In this document: positions 1 through 7,409 of the stretch, piece by piece | How positions within the stretch are numbered: position 1 is the first letter of the stretch | How the letters are laid out: each line of letters begins with the position of its first letter | DNA from: Candidatus Dormiibacterota bacterium | GTDB lineage: Bacteria; Chloroflexota; Dormibacteria; UBA8260; Bog-877 | Assembly: GCA_003164475.1 (NCBI GenBank) | Contig: PLTL01000225.1 | Coordinates: 1-9,112, forward strand | Direction of reading: 5' to 3' | Length of the DNA: 9,112 nt | Made by a program: the position numbers and the translations under genes | The notes under the pieces: generated by a model | The model's input: the letters and a program-made list of their open reading frames with translations, nothing else | Told to the model about the DNA's origin: nothing | Database searches by the model: none

Positions 1-11
1 CTGGGCCCCGC

Positions 12-554
12 TTACTCCGCAGTCTTTAATGAAATATCCAGGCTAGCGCCCCGCTTGTCCTCATCGGAGCAAGGCGGTAGGCTCTTCATCGAGGCCCACG
101 ACTCCAGCAGGGCGCCATCCACCGTGAAGTGCCGCGAGCGGAGCAGGTGCCGCCGCCGAGCTTGCCGTGCCACCGCCTCGAAGAATTGCCGGCTCATCTG
201 TTGCTCCAAAAGCCGCCTGCGATTCTTGGCGAAGCTGGAGTGGTCGAACGGCTCATGCTCCACGGTGAGGTCTAGGAACCACTTGAACAACAGGTCGTAC
301 CGGAGCCGCTCGCAGAACTGCCGTTAGCTCCGAATCGAGTACCGGGCCATCAGCAGGTAGCTCTTGAGCAGGGGCTCCGGCGGGACCGAGGGACGGCCAA
401 TCTGGGCGTACATGTCCTCGAAGGTCGGCTCCAGACCCCGCAACGCCGCCTCGGCCAGCGGCTTGATCCTGCAGATCGGGTGGTTGGCCGGGATCAGTTC
501 CTCGGGGCTGATCACCCCCAGCATCGTCACCAGGCGGGAGGTAGCGTCACGCAT
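12..554 (-). pseudogene. IS1182/IS5-type transposase remnant (nonsense-interrupted and C-terminally truncated)
   Basis: Read on minus from the ATG at 554-552, which has a GGAGAG-like site about 7 nt upstream, the frame gives the DUF772-type N-terminal domain of IS1182-like DDE transposases: 'IPANHPICRI', then 'IGRPSVPPEPLLKSYLL' and 'ARYSIRS'. The frame then hits TAA (324-326) where the family has Glu of 'RSERQ', so one G-to-T change (GAA to TAA) explains it. Reading on without a frame change gives 'RQFCERLRYDL', 'LFKWFLDL', 'FDHSSFAKNRRRLLEQQ' and 'HFTVDGALLESWASMKS'. The Asp at about residue 146 is the expected first catalytic residue. After 'WASMKS' the sequence stops resembling the family and ends at TAA (12-14), about 180 codons in all. 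The remaining catalytic Asp and Glu are absent, so it cannot encode an active enzyme. No terminal inverted repeat or target duplication could be identified, so the element borders are unknown. Confidence 0.85.
324..326 (-). other. in-frame nonsense codon in the transposase remnant
   Basis: TAA on minus between the 'ARYSIRS' and 'RQFCERL' segments. The two flanking segments are collinear in one frame, which makes this a point mutation and not an indel or a junction. Confidence 0.8.
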
Positions 555-700
555 CCAAGACTCTCCAGCACCTCGCCGCTGACCCCCTCTAGGCTGGACA
601 GGCGGCCCCCCCGACCGACCAGCCGCTTCGAACACCCCGTAGAAGGGTCGGCGACTGCGCCACGCCGGAAGAACGGGGAACCTCGAACCATCGACGCGCG

Positions 701-712
701 TAGCATTGGCGA
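701..712 (+). promoter_or_regulatory. candidate leaderless -10 element of the lipoprotein gene
   Basis: TAGCAT at 701-706 fits the TAnnnT pattern of actinobacterial -10 elements. It ends 6 nt before the GTG at 713, so transcription would begin at the start codon itself. No Shine-Dalgarno sequence is visible upstream of the GTG, which fits a leaderless mRNA. No convincing -35 lies 16-18 bp upstream. The same TAG is also the in-frame stop that rules out a longer N-terminus. Confidence 0.4.
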
Positions 713-1735
713 GTGAATCGTGGCGAGCGGCCCGCCGCTCTCTTCGTGGTCTGCTGTGCATTGGCGGCCTGTGGTGCCACCGGCGCGCAGACCGGAGCGC
801 CCAGCGCCGCATCCGCTGCCAGGGGGGCGGCGGCGGTACCCTGGCTGGACGCCCCAGCGAGCGGTCAGGCCCGGGCGTTCACGGTCGCCGGCGTGGCCGC
901 CTGCACAGCGTCGGACCTCGCCGTCAGCGTGCATGTGGCCAACCCTTCCTACGTGGGAGCTGGGCCCAAGGACGTCACCTCGTGGGAGATCGACGTCAGC
1001 GACATCGGCCCTACAGCGTGCTTCGTCGGGCCATCCCCGGATGTCTCCTTCTACCTGGGCAGCGAACCGCTGGCGATCCCCAAGGGCGCTCCGTACAGCG
1101 GCGACATTGTCTATCTCGCCCCCGGAGCGGCAGCGGCTCAGCCACCGTTCTTCACCATCGCCAGCGGCGAGATCGATGTCAACTCGTGCGTGCTCCCGCA
1201 CGTCGACCAGGTGCGGGTCGACTTTGGGAACGGCCTGGGAACCGTGATGGTGCAGCCCGGACCAGCCGCCGGCTGGGGAGCGCCCTGCCCCGTCGCCCAT
1301 GAGAGCTACTTCTCGGAGCTGTACGGGGTTTCGACGAGCGGAAGCATCATGGGCTATGCGGCCGCGACTCAGGCCAGCCTCGAGGCCCCATCAAGCGCAT
1401 CGCCAGGAGAGGACCTGTATTTCCTGGTGACGCTCAAGAACACGCCGATGGAACACAGCTCCGCTGCGATATCCCCGTGGACGCCGAACCCGACCATGAC
1501 GCTCGACCCCTGCCCCACCTATCACGAGGAGTTCGAGGGGATCGCTGGCACCTTCCACTCGTACCGACTGAACTGCGCCGCAGCCAGGCCGATCCCCTTC
1601 GGCGGAAGCGAGACGTTCGCCATGTCCATCGAGGTGCCGTCCGGAGCCGAGCCCGGACCCGCGACTCTCGCCTGGAGCATCGACGGCAGTCCGCTCACCT
1701 ACCAGACGGCGCGCAGCTACCTCCAGATCGGGTAG
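713..1735 (+). CDS. secreted lipoprotein with DUF4232-like domain and a C-terminal beta-rich domain
   Basis: The 340-residue product begins with a short basic N-region (R3, R6), a hydrophobic stretch and the lipobox L-A-A-C at 17-20. Cys20 should therefore be lipidated and the protein anchored outside the membrane. A low-complexity Ala/Gly/Ser linker follows to about residue 50. Residues 62-195 resemble DUF4232: 'C-T-x-x-D-L' at C64, 'T-A-C-F-V-G' at C103, 'L-A-P-G-A-A-A' near 135-141, then C159 and C192, the Cys spacing typical of that family. Residues 220-340 form a second beta-sandwich-like domain ('SASPGEDLYFLVTLKNT') with a probable C267-C288 disulfide; I do not recognise its family. DUF4232 has no established function, and a binding or envelope role is inference. 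GTG 713 is the first possible start after the in-frame TAG at 701 and gives a complete signal peptide. It diverges from the transposase remnant and has no operon partner. Confidence 0.85.
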   Translation: MNRGERPAALFVVCCALAACGATGAQTGAPSAASAARGAAAVPWLDAPASGQARAFTVAGVAACTASDLAVSVHVANPSYVGAGPKDVTSWEIDVSDIGPTACFVGPSPDVSFYLGSEPLAIPKGAPYSGDIVYLAPGAAAAQPPFFTIASGEIDVNSCVLPHVDQVRVDFGNGLGTVMVQPGPAAGWGAPCPVAHESYFSELYGVSTSGSIMGYAAATQASLEAPSSASPGEDLYFLVTLKNTPMEHSSAAISPWTPNPTMTLDPCPTYHEEFEGIAGTFHSYRLNCAAARPIPFGGSETFAMSIEVPSGAEPGPATLAWSIDGSPLTYQTARSYLQIG

Positions 1736-1741
1736 CGTTGC

Positions 1742-1774
1742 CCGGTGGGGTGGTTGCCCCTCGCTCCAGACCGG
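1742..1774 (+). terminator. possible stem-loop after the lipoprotein gene
   Basis: Outer arms CCGGT (1742-1746) and ACCGG (1770-1774) enclose GGGG (1747-1750) pairing with CCCC (1757-1760) around a TGGTTG loop. It starts 6 nt after the stop codon, where a terminator would sit. There is no T-tract, so an intrinsic terminator is uncertain. Confidence 0.3.
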
Positions 1775-2252
1775 TGGGGGCGCGCGAAGACTGCCGTGGA
1801 GGCCCTCCCTCCCTGCACCCGGAAGGTCATTCCTGGACCGGTGCACTAGCTGTACCTCCCACATCGGCTGTTGACGCGAGTCACGGGAGGAGGGCCGCCG
1901 AGTGCGGGAGACAGGGAATGACCCTGGGGCTGAAGACGGGCGGATCGGGTCGAGGAGCGGGCCCCTACCGTCAATCCAAGAGCAGGTCCTCAGGTCGGCG
2001 CGCGGCTGCCTCGGCGCAGCGTCCTGACTGCACAGGTACCCCGGAAGGCTGGGCCCCGCGGCCGCGAAAGCGACGGCCCAACCGGGCCGACCAGCCCCTG
2101 ACCAGCGCTGCCGCCCTCCCGGACCCGTGCCTTTCCCTGGCTGACTCCCGAACGGAGGGCGTAGGGGCGCCCCGACGGATCTGGGCAGACCTTGCCCGGT
2201 CGAGCGGTCTGAGCCTGACCTGACTCTTTGATCGCTGCCCAGTCGCAGCCCA
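1775..2252. other. non-coding gap between lipoprotein and CAP-protein genes
   Basis: About 480 bp with no gene I can support. Long open frames exist on both strands but are products of the high GC content. Neither of the two intergenic repeat families found downstream is present. No convincing -35/-10 pair could be placed in front of the GTG at 2253. The only structural item is the stem-loop at 2050-2080. Confidence 0.6.
2050..2080 (+). other. GAAA-capped stem-loop upstream of the CAP-domain gene
   Basis: TGGGCC (2050-2055) pairs with GGCCCA (2075-2080). Inside, CGC (2063-2065) and GCG (2070-2072) close a GAAA tetraloop, with an asymmetric internal loop between the helices. It lies about 170 nt before the GTG and could be part of a 5' leader or a chance structure in GC-rich DNA. 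Confidence 0.3.
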
Positions 2253-4478
2253 GTGACGCGGCATCCGTATTCCGGGACCGCCTGCTTCCCTGGGAGGGTG
2301 AGAGGCGTCCGATGGCCAGCCGCTACCGCCGGGATCTGCCTATCGCTGCTTGCCCTTACCCTGGGGCACCTTGCTCCGCTGACGGTGCAGGCCACTGCGA
2401 CGGGCGCCACCTACGTGTCACTTTCGCCAGTGCGCCTGCTGGACACGCGTGCCGATGGCGAGACCCTGGGAGCCAATGCCAGCCTGAACCTCCAGGTGGC
2501 CGGCATCGAGGAAGTTCCCGCCACCGCCACCGCTGTGGCTATCAACGTTACCGCCACCGATACCACCGCTCCCAGCTTCCTGACCGTCTATCCCGCCGGA
2601 GAGGTGCTACCACTGTCCTCCAACCTCAACTGGGGGCCCGGTGACACCGTCGCGAACCTGGCCATTGTCCCGGTGGGCACCGGTGGCGATGTGACGCTAT
2701 ACAACAGCAACGGCAACGTGGATGTGGTCGTCGACCTGCAGGGCTACTTCCTGCCCAGTGGAGACTCCGGCGGAGACTACGTGCCGCTGACCCCACAGCG
2801 CATCACCGACACCAGAGCCGGAAGTGGCTATCCCAACTCCGGCCAAACGCTGGGGGCCGGGTCCATCCTGAGGGTGCAGGTGGGCGGCGTTGGAGGCGTC
2901 CCCGCAGATGGGGTCGCAGCGGCAGTGTTGAACGTGACGGCCACGGATACCACCGCCTCCAGCTTTCTGAGTATCTACCCGGCGGGCCAGAGCAATCTCG
3001 GGACCTCCTCGGAGAACTGGGCTTCCGGCGTCACCGTGGCCAATCGTGTGGTGGTGCCCCTTAGTTCCTCGGGACAGATCAGCGCCTTCAACGACCAGGG
3101 CAGCGCGGATGTGGTCATCGACGTCAGCGGGTACTTTACCGCAGGCCCGTCCTCGGCCGCGGCGGCGGCCCTCTTCTACCCGATCTCACCGACCAGGCTG
3201 CTGGACACCCGAGTCGACGGCAACCAGCTCGCGGCGTCCAGCTACCTGGGCGAGCAGTTTGCCGGGGTGGGCGGGATCAGCGATCAGGCCACCGCCATAG
3301 TGGCCAACCTCACCAGCACCGACACCACCTCGGCGAGCTTCTACACCCTGTCCCCTGGGGAGGCGGCGCCCACCACCTCGGACCTCAACTGGCTTCCCGG
3401 GGTGGCCGTGGCCAACCTGGACCTCGCCTCCTTGAGCACTGCTGGGGATGCCTATCTCTTCAACGACCAAGGCAGTGCCGATGCGGTTATCGATGTCTCT
3501 GGGTATTTTGTTCCCGTCGACGCCTCCAACACCCCGGCCCCCGCGCCCTGCTCGTCGGTCTCACTCACTCCAACTGAGTCCACCGGCATCGGAGGTCCGG
3601 TGGAGGTCACTGCCGAGGCGGGCTGCCCCTCGGGAGAGACGGCGCAGTACACATACTGGTACTTGGCCCCGGGCTCGTCGGTCTGGAGCCTGGCAGCTGC
3701 AGCCAGCACCAACGGTTCCTACGAATACGATTCCATGGGCTGGACGGACGGCGCCTACCAGCTGATGGTCTGGGCCAGTTCCCAGGCGGGCGTCTATCAG
3801 GGAGTGTTGGGAACCGCCACGGTGATGACATCGCTGAATCCCAGCTCCAACCGGCCTGACACCTTCGTCTCCGCCTGCTACAGCGGCGGGTACTCGTCGC
3901 TCACGTGCATGGAGGCCGAGGTCGCCGCGATCAACTCGGCGCGTTCTGGTGAGGGACTGGCGGCCCTGGCGTGGCCGGCTTCTCTGTACAACCTGAGCGC
4001 CGCTGAGCAGGTGTTCGTGGCCGCCGACGAGGAGAGGGTGAGTCGCGGGCTTCCGGCAATTGCCGGGCTGACTGCGGCCGCCAACCAGAGCGCGACCACC
4101 GCTGCGCAGGACAACACCGATCCAGATGGGTTCAACGTCCCCGGCGCGATCGCCTACGGCAGCAACTGGGCGGAGGACTACGGCTCCTTGGGGGCCATGT
4201 TTGATTGGATGTACAACGACGGACCAGGATCCTTCAACCTCGACTGCCCCGCCGGTGGTGGCTCGGGCTGCTGGGCTCACCGGGACAACATCCTCCTCAA
4301 CACCACCACCGGCGAGATGGCCGCTCCTGCTGGGTACACTTGGGTTGGGGGAACCGCCTGTGTGCCTGAGAGCGGCGTCAGCTTCCTCGATGCCTGCAGC
4401 CTGGAATGGGTGTTGATCCCCAGCGGTTCGGTCAGCTATCAGTTCACCTGGACTGAGGCAGTGGCCATGGGAGCTTGA
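2253..4478 (+). CDS. secreted CAP-domain protein with three N-terminal beta-repeat domains and an Ig-like module
   Basis: The product is 741 residues. An N-region with R15, R17 and R20 and a hydrophobic stretch (about 21-47) form a Sec signal peptide. Three homologous repeats follow at about 53-167, 176-296 and 308-421. Each opens with 'Y-x-x-L/I-[ST]-P-x-R-[LI]-x-D-T-R', has 'N-V/L-T-[AS]-T-D-T-T' in the middle and closes with 'V-V/I-D-[VL]-x-G-Y-F', a repeat common in actinobacterial surface proteins. Residues 432-527 look Ig-like with a C433-C458 pair and the ending 'W-T-D-G-A-Y-Q-L-M-V-W-A'. Residues 550-741 match a divergent CAP (SCP/PR1-like) family: 'INSARSGEGLAAL', 'EQVFVAADEERVSRGLP', 'DYGSLGAMFDWMYNDG' and 'GCWAHRDNIL'. 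The putative cavity residues E641 and H676 are present. C542, C552, C665, C673, C703 and C715 could form disulfides. The role is unknown; a wall-associated or matrix-binding function is inference. GTG 2253 is the only usable start after the TGA at 2229 that keeps the whole signal peptide. It has no clear ribosome site. Confidence 0.88.
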   Translation: MTRHPYSGTACFPGRVRGVRWPAATAGICLSLLALTLGHLAPLTVQATATGATYVSLSPVRLLDTRADGETLGANASLNLQVAGIEEVPATATAVAINVTATDTTAPSFLTVYPAGEVLPLSSNLNWGPGDTVANLAIVPVGTGGDVTLYNSNGNVDVVVDLQGYFLPSGDSGGDYVPLTPQRITDTRAGSGYPNSGQTLGAGSILRVQVGGVGGVPADGVAAAVLNVTATDTTASSFLSIYPAGQSNLGTSSENWASGVTVANRVVVPLSSSGQISAFNDQGSADVVIDVSGYFTAGPSSAAAAALFYPISPTRLLDTRVDGNQLAASSYLGEQFAGVGGISDQATAIVANLTSTDTTSASFYTLSPGEAAPTTSDLNWLPGVAVANLDLASLSTAGDAYLFNDQGSADAVIDVSGYFVPVDASNTPAPAPCSSVSLTPTESTGIGGPVEVTAEAGCPSGETAQYTYWYLAPGSSVWSLAAAASTNGSYEYDSMGWTDGAYQLMVWASSQAGVYQGVLGTATVMTSLNPSSNRPDTFVSACYSGGYSSLTCMEAEVAAINSARSGEGLAALAWPASLYNLSAAEQVFVAADEERVSRGLPAIAGLTAAANQSATTAAQDNTDPDGFNVPGAIAYGSNWAEDYGSLGAMFDWMYNDGPGSFNLDCPAGGGSGCWAHRDNILLNTTTGEMAAPAGYTWVGGTACVPESGVSFLDACSLEWVLIPSGSVSYQFTWTEAVAMGA

Positions 4479-4498
4479 ACGCCAGTTCCATCACTGCT

Positions 4499-4531
4499 GG
4501 GGATCGGGAGGGGTACCGGGGCCTGATCCCC
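4499..4531 (+). terminator. possible stem-loop after the CAP-domain gene
   Basis: GGGGATC (4499-4505) and GATCCCC (4525-4531) form a perfect 7-bp stem with a 19-nt loop, 20 nt after the stop codon. There is no T-tract, so this is a weak terminator candidate. Confidence 0.3.
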
Positions 4532-4703
4532 GGCGCTGCCCGGGCAAGCGGCCGCGCGGCCTGACCACCGCACCTCAGCCTCTGCCGTCGATGGGCTCCC
4601 GATGAGCCTGCAGGCCGCCGCCGGGCCACGATCGCGGCGGTCGCGTCCTAGACGGGGCAGACCTGGTTTCAGTGGGAGGATCCGCGTGTGGAGGCCCGGT
4701 TCA

Positions 4704-4722
4704 CCGCCGCACGGGGCGGCGG
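4704..4722. other. perfect 7-bp GC hairpin
   Basis: CCGCCGC (4704-4710) and GCGGCGG (4716-4722) are separated by 5 nt. A 9-bp direct repeat GGAGGATCC flanks it at 4675-4683 and 4733-4741. It could end the CAP-gene transcript or be a REP-like palindrome; no T-tract follows. Confidence 0.35.
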
Positions 4723-4995
4723 CGCACGACCCGGAGGATCCCGCTGGCGGACACCTGGCCGAGCCACGGATGGCCCGGTCGCCTTTCACCAGGAGCACGG
4801 GCGGCCGGTAGCGCTCAACCTTACGGGAGGCGCTCCCCGGGGCCGCCCTTGAGCCCTGAGCCGTGCCGCTGGCGGAGCTGGAGCCGGTGGGCTGGCTGGT
4901 CTCGGTGGGGGCGCTTCAGAGCAGCCACCAGGTCGATCTCGTACCCGAGCGGCCCCCGACGCGGCACTTGTGTGACGAGGCCAGCCTGCCCGGTC

Positions 4996-5030
4996 GTCAC
5001 AGGATCTTCAGTTGGTCGGGGACGGCAGCG
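4996..5030 (+). repeat. diverged copy (A) of the GTTACAGGATCGTCAGTT repeat
   Basis: GTCACAGGATCTTCAGTT (4996-5013) differs from the core of the other three copies at two of 18 positions. The match to the inverted copy B continues through GGTCG and a later GGCAGCG, giving about 35 bp with a few changes. Sequence upstream of the core is not clearly alike. Confidence 0.6.
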
Positions 5031-5303
5031 TCAGTCCCGTCTCTAGTCTGAAGTTCGAGCGCTGGTTGAACTCGATCCGAGCTTGACGATCATCTGGAAT
5101 GTAGTCAGCAGAAGTTGCAAAGCCCGCACCCACGGAAGCATGCTGGCGATGCTCTGGGGCAACGTAGTCAGAACCGGTGCGGTTCCCCCCAACTCGTGCT
5201 GAGTTCAGCTGTTTCCCGAACTTCGGTCTAGTTCGTATCCCTGCCCAGGCGGCCCGGGCGGGCGGGCCCTGGTGGCTCCCAGACGATGCTCATCCGGGAG
5301 CTG

Positions 5304-5360
5304 ATCTCCGACCCGTGGCGGCTAGGGGCTCGGAGCGCTTAGCGCATCTCCGACTTGTGG
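5304..5360 (+). repeat. two imperfect copies of the TCTCCGACTTGTGG element
   Basis: ATCTCCGACCCGTGGCGG at 5304-5321 and ATCTCCGACTTGTGG at 5346-5360 form an imperfect direct repeat 42 bp apart. The first shares GTGGCGG with the copy at 7296-7319, and the second shares CTCCGACTTGTG with the copies at 7283-7309 and 8671-8698. Confidence 0.5.
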
Positions 5361-5517
5361 GGACACCAGATGGGCGGTCGCCGCGAGCCACCAAGTCCGG
5401 GCGGGCTAGTACCTCGCCCCGAATGGCCCTGGTCGGGCTTGTCATCTCCCCATCCTCTCAACGAACGGAATCTCCAGTTTTCCTGGGACGGTTCACGCCC
5501 GGGAGTGCCAGAGACCA

Positions 5518-5546
5518 TTGACTATGACAGCAGCCAGAATTACGAT
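5518..5546 (+). promoter_or_regulatory. sigma-70-type promoter of the aquaglyceroporin gene
   Basis: TTGACT (5518-5523) matches the -35 consensus at five of six bases. A 17-bp spacer leads to TACGAT (5541-5546), which fits TAnnnT. Transcription would start near 5553, giving a leader of about 97 nt. Its position inside the apparent upstream extension of the reading frame supports the start at 5650. Confidence 0.6.
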
Positions 5547-5572
5547 GCCCGCGAAACGGGGGACAGGGGTCC

Positions 5573-5599
5573 TGCGTGGGGCGGTGACGCCCATGCGCA
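5573..5599 (+). promoter_or_regulatory. GNRA-capped hairpin in the aquaglyceroporin leader
   Basis: GGGCG (5579-5583) pairs with CGCCC (5588-5592) around a GTGA tetraloop of GNRA type. Below a small internal loop, TGCG (5573-5576) pairs with CGCA (5596-5599). It lies entirely in the predicted 5' untranslated region, about 50 nt before the AUG, and leaves the ribosome site free. Its function is unknown. Confidence 0.45.
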
Positions 5600-5630
5600 A
5601 GGGCTGGCCCCAGGCAGCACGTGTCGGGTT

Positions 5631-5640
5631 AGGAGGAGGT
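5631..5640 (+). promoter_or_regulatory. strong ribosome binding site of the aquaglyceroporin gene
   Basis: AGGAGGAGGT lies 9 nt before the ATG at 5650. It is the best Shine-Dalgarno sequence in the window and decides against starts further upstream at 5518 or 5524. Confidence 0.8.
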
Positions 5641-5649
5641 GAGGCGGCC

Positions 5650-6594
5650 ATGGCGACTGAGATTCGACCCCTGCATGGGGAGGGACGCACTGCGTTCGGT
5701 CTGAGCGGTCTGTGGGGCGAACTCATGGCCGAGTTCATGGGCACACTGGTGATACTGGCGTTCGGTGATGGTGTCGTGGCAGTGGCGGTGGCGGGACTGC
5801 CTGGATCGGGCCGTACGGCCGGTCCCACGCAAATCTGGTCAGGTGTCGGCGACTGGTTGCTTATCACCTGGGGATGGGCCTTTGCGGTGGCACTGGCCGT
5901 CTACGTCGCTGGCGGGGTGACCGGGGCGCATCTCAACCCGGCGGTGACCCTGGGCCTGGCAGTGAGGCGGCGCTTCTCCTGGAACAAGGTGCTCCCCTAC
6001 TGGGCCGCTCAGATCGTGGGTGCCTTTGTCGGGGGCCTGATCGTGTACATGGTCTATGGCCCCGCCATCCAGGCGTTCGACCTGGCCGCCAAGAACGTCC
6101 CTCAGCAGGGGACGGCGCTGGCGACCTACTCGATCTTCGCCACTTTCCCAGCGGCCTACTTCCACGGCAGCAACGTGGGGCCGCTGATCGACCAGATCGT
6201 AGGCACCGCCTTCCTGTTGATGTTCATCCTGGCCCTGACCGACTCACGCAACCTGTCTCCGGGCGCCAACATGTGGCCGTTCCTGGTGGGCATTGTGATC
6301 GCGGCCATCGGCATGTCCTATGGCCCCAACGCCGGGTACGCGATCAATCCCGCCCGTGACTTCGGCCCGCGCATGGTGGCCTGGCTGTTCGGCTGGGGCA
6401 AGACTGCCTTCCCGGGCACCTACAACGTCGGCGGCTTGCACTTCTCCAACTACTTCTGGATTCCCATCGTGGGGCCTCTGGTGGGAGGAGTGGTCGGCGT
6501 GCTCATATACGACTTCTTCGTCGGGGATGTTCTCCACGCTCGCTTGAAGAAGCACGAGGAGGCAGAGCCTGAGCGTACTTTCGGGGAGGAATGA
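5650..6594 (+). CDS. MIP-family channel, aquaglyceroporin / glycerol facilitator type
   Basis: The 314-residue membrane channel should pass glycerol, other small polyols and water down their gradients. Six membrane spans are apparent, with the TM1 motif A-E-F-M-G-T (27-32). Two half-helix loops carry G-A-H-L-N-P-A-V-T (NPA at 96-98) and G-Y-A-I-N-P-A-R-D-F-G-P-R (NPA at 233-235). Asp237 after NPAR marks the glycerol-conducting subgroup. Aligned by eye to E. coli GlpF, the selectivity-filter residues are W76, G221, Y230 and R236, so Phe200 of GlpF is Tyr here, which still suggests a polyol-permissive pore. Q182 stands where GlpF has the buried Glu152. The charged tail (about 299-314) is short. 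AGGAGGAGGT (5631-5640), 9 nt before ATG 5650, fixes the start; the frame is open further upstream but the promoter lies there. No glpK, glpD or regulator is adjacent. Confidence 0.93.
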   Translation: MATEIRPLHGEGRTAFGLSGLWGELMAEFMGTLVILAFGDGVVAVAVAGLPGSGRTAGPTQIWSGVGDWLLITWGWAFAVALAVYVAGGVTGAHLNPAVTLGLAVRRRFSWNKVLPYWAAQIVGAFVGGLIVYMVYGPAIQAFDLAAKNVPQQGTALATYSIFATFPAAYFHGSNVGPLIDQIVGTAFLLMFILALTDSRNLSPGANMWPFLVGIVIAAIGMSYGPNAGYAINPARDFGPRMVAWLFGWGKTAFPGTYNVGGLHFSNYFWIPIVGPLVGGVVGVLIYDFFVGDVLHARLKKHEEAEPERTFGEE

Positions 6595-6642
6595 GCTGAT
6601 CAAGAACCTGACAACAACCCGGAGAACGTGGTCCGGGAGGGG

Positions 6643-6666
6643 GTGGAGGGGATTGCGGTCCCCCAC
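6643..6666 (+). terminator. possible stem-loop after the aquaglyceroporin gene
   Basis: GGGGA (6648-6652) and TCCCC (6659-6663) close a TTGCGG loop. GTG (6643-6645) and CAC (6664-6666) extend the stem past a two-base bulge. It lies about 50 nt after the stop codon. No T-tract follows, so termination here is uncertain. Confidence 0.35.
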
Positions 6667-7067
6667 TCCGACCGGACTCCTACCGGATTGAGGTTCTCCT
6701 GGATCCTTAGGACGTGATGCGCGCTGCGGCCCCGGTCTAGGACAAGGTGGCGATCCTCTCAGGCGGCGGCTCGGGTCCCGGGCCGCCGCCCAATGGCTTT
6801 GCGGGCGAAGGCAGGCCGGGCCCGGCCTTGCCCAGGGGTGGTGTTCACCTCCCCTGCCGGAGACAGGCTTGCCAACTCCTCGACGGCCGCTTCTCGGGCC
6901 CCATGCCTGCCGCGGCGGACGGAAGCGGGCCCACCGTCCGTCCTGGAGTGGGGGGGCTAGGACCTGGTGGTGCCGCGCCCACGATCGGGCCAGACACGAT
7001 CCGCTTCCGCAGAGCTCAGACCGGGCTTGCGAAGGGTGTCTGCTGCCCAGGAGCCACGAAGGGTGCG

Positions 7068-7125
7068 CCCGGGTCGCTGCCCCTTCGACCAACTGACGAT
7101 CCTGTAACACCTTGCCGTCCATCTC
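7068..7125 (-). repeat. inverted copy (B) of the GTTACAGGATCGTCAGTT repeat
   Basis: The 18-bp core is perfect at 7091-7108 on minus and is followed by TGGTCGAAGGGGCAGCG, which resembles copy A. Weaker similarity to copies C and D continues on the minus strand (GTGGCTC, CTGGG). It faces copy C, so 7091-7486 is bounded by near-perfect inverted repeats. Confidence 0.65.
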
Positions 7126-7282
7126 CGCGAGGCGCGGGCCAGCCGGCCGACTGAAGGCGCCGGAAGCGGGTTGGGCACGCTCGGTGGCTCCCAGAAAGGC
7201 GGCGCGGCTCCCCATCCAACTATTGCGGGGCCATCCGCGGCGAGGCCCGGATGGCCCGGGCCTGCCGGTGCCCTGGGGCCGC

Positions 7283-7330
7283 CTATCTGGATCCCGTCTC
7301 CGACTTGTGGCGGTAAGAGACAGACAAGTC
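7283..7330 (+). repeat. CTCCGACTTGTG repeat element with internal inverted repeat
   Basis: Positions 7283-7309 match 8671-8698 except for one single-base indel and one substitution. Here the element continues into an inverted repeat: GACTTGT (7302-7308) and ACAAGTC (7324-7330) with a 15-nt loop. The 8671-8698 copy also has an ACAAGT partner downstream, at closer spacing. Confidence 0.65.
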
Positions 7331-7409
7331 CCACAGCTCCGCATCCATGGCACACCCACCGGCTCCCGGCCCGGCCCCCTGGCTCTCGAAGCTGGAGCGC
7401 CCTGCCACC

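Larger units (their letters stand above)
4532..5517. other. long non-coding gap holding repeat copies
   Basis: Nearly 1 kb without a supportable gene. Open frames here show no recognisable domain, no ribosome site and no family-like composition. It contains a GC-rich hairpin (4704-4722), the diverged copy of the GTTACAGGATCGTCAGTT repeat (4996-5013) and two imperfect copies of the TCTCCGACTTGTGG element (5304-5360). An octamer GTAGTCAG also occurs twice (about 5101 and 5166). The stretch 5050-5250 is less GC-rich than its surroundings. Confidence 0.6.

Noticed and set aside
1..11. Shared 11-mer CTGGGCCCCGC at 1-11 and 2049-2059
   Set aside because: It is short and GC-only apart from one T, with no similarity on either side, so probably chance and not an IS border.
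527..1300. 257-codon open frame on minus over the lipoprotein gene
   Set aside because: It is antisense to a gene with signal peptide and family motifs, and has no recognisable domain or ribosome site.
1391..2410. 339-codon open frame on minus between and over two plus-strand genes
   Set aside because: It overlaps the ends of both the lipoprotein and the CAP-protein genes, and its composition reflects GC bias only.
5177..5521. 114-codon open frame on plus before the aquaglyceroporin promoter
   Set aside because: There is no good ribosome site and no family resemblance. Both copies of the TCTCCGACTTGTGG element fall inside it and would encode the same Arg/Leu-rich segment by accident.
5518..5649. 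44-codon N-terminal extension of the aquaglyceroporin
   Set aside because: It contains the promoter and hairpin, is not membrane-like, and lies upstream of a strong ribosome site that serves ATG 5650.
5650..6594. Glycerol-utilisation operon
   Set aside because: The channel gene is alone; no kinase, dehydrogenase or regulator gene lies within about 1 kb on either side.
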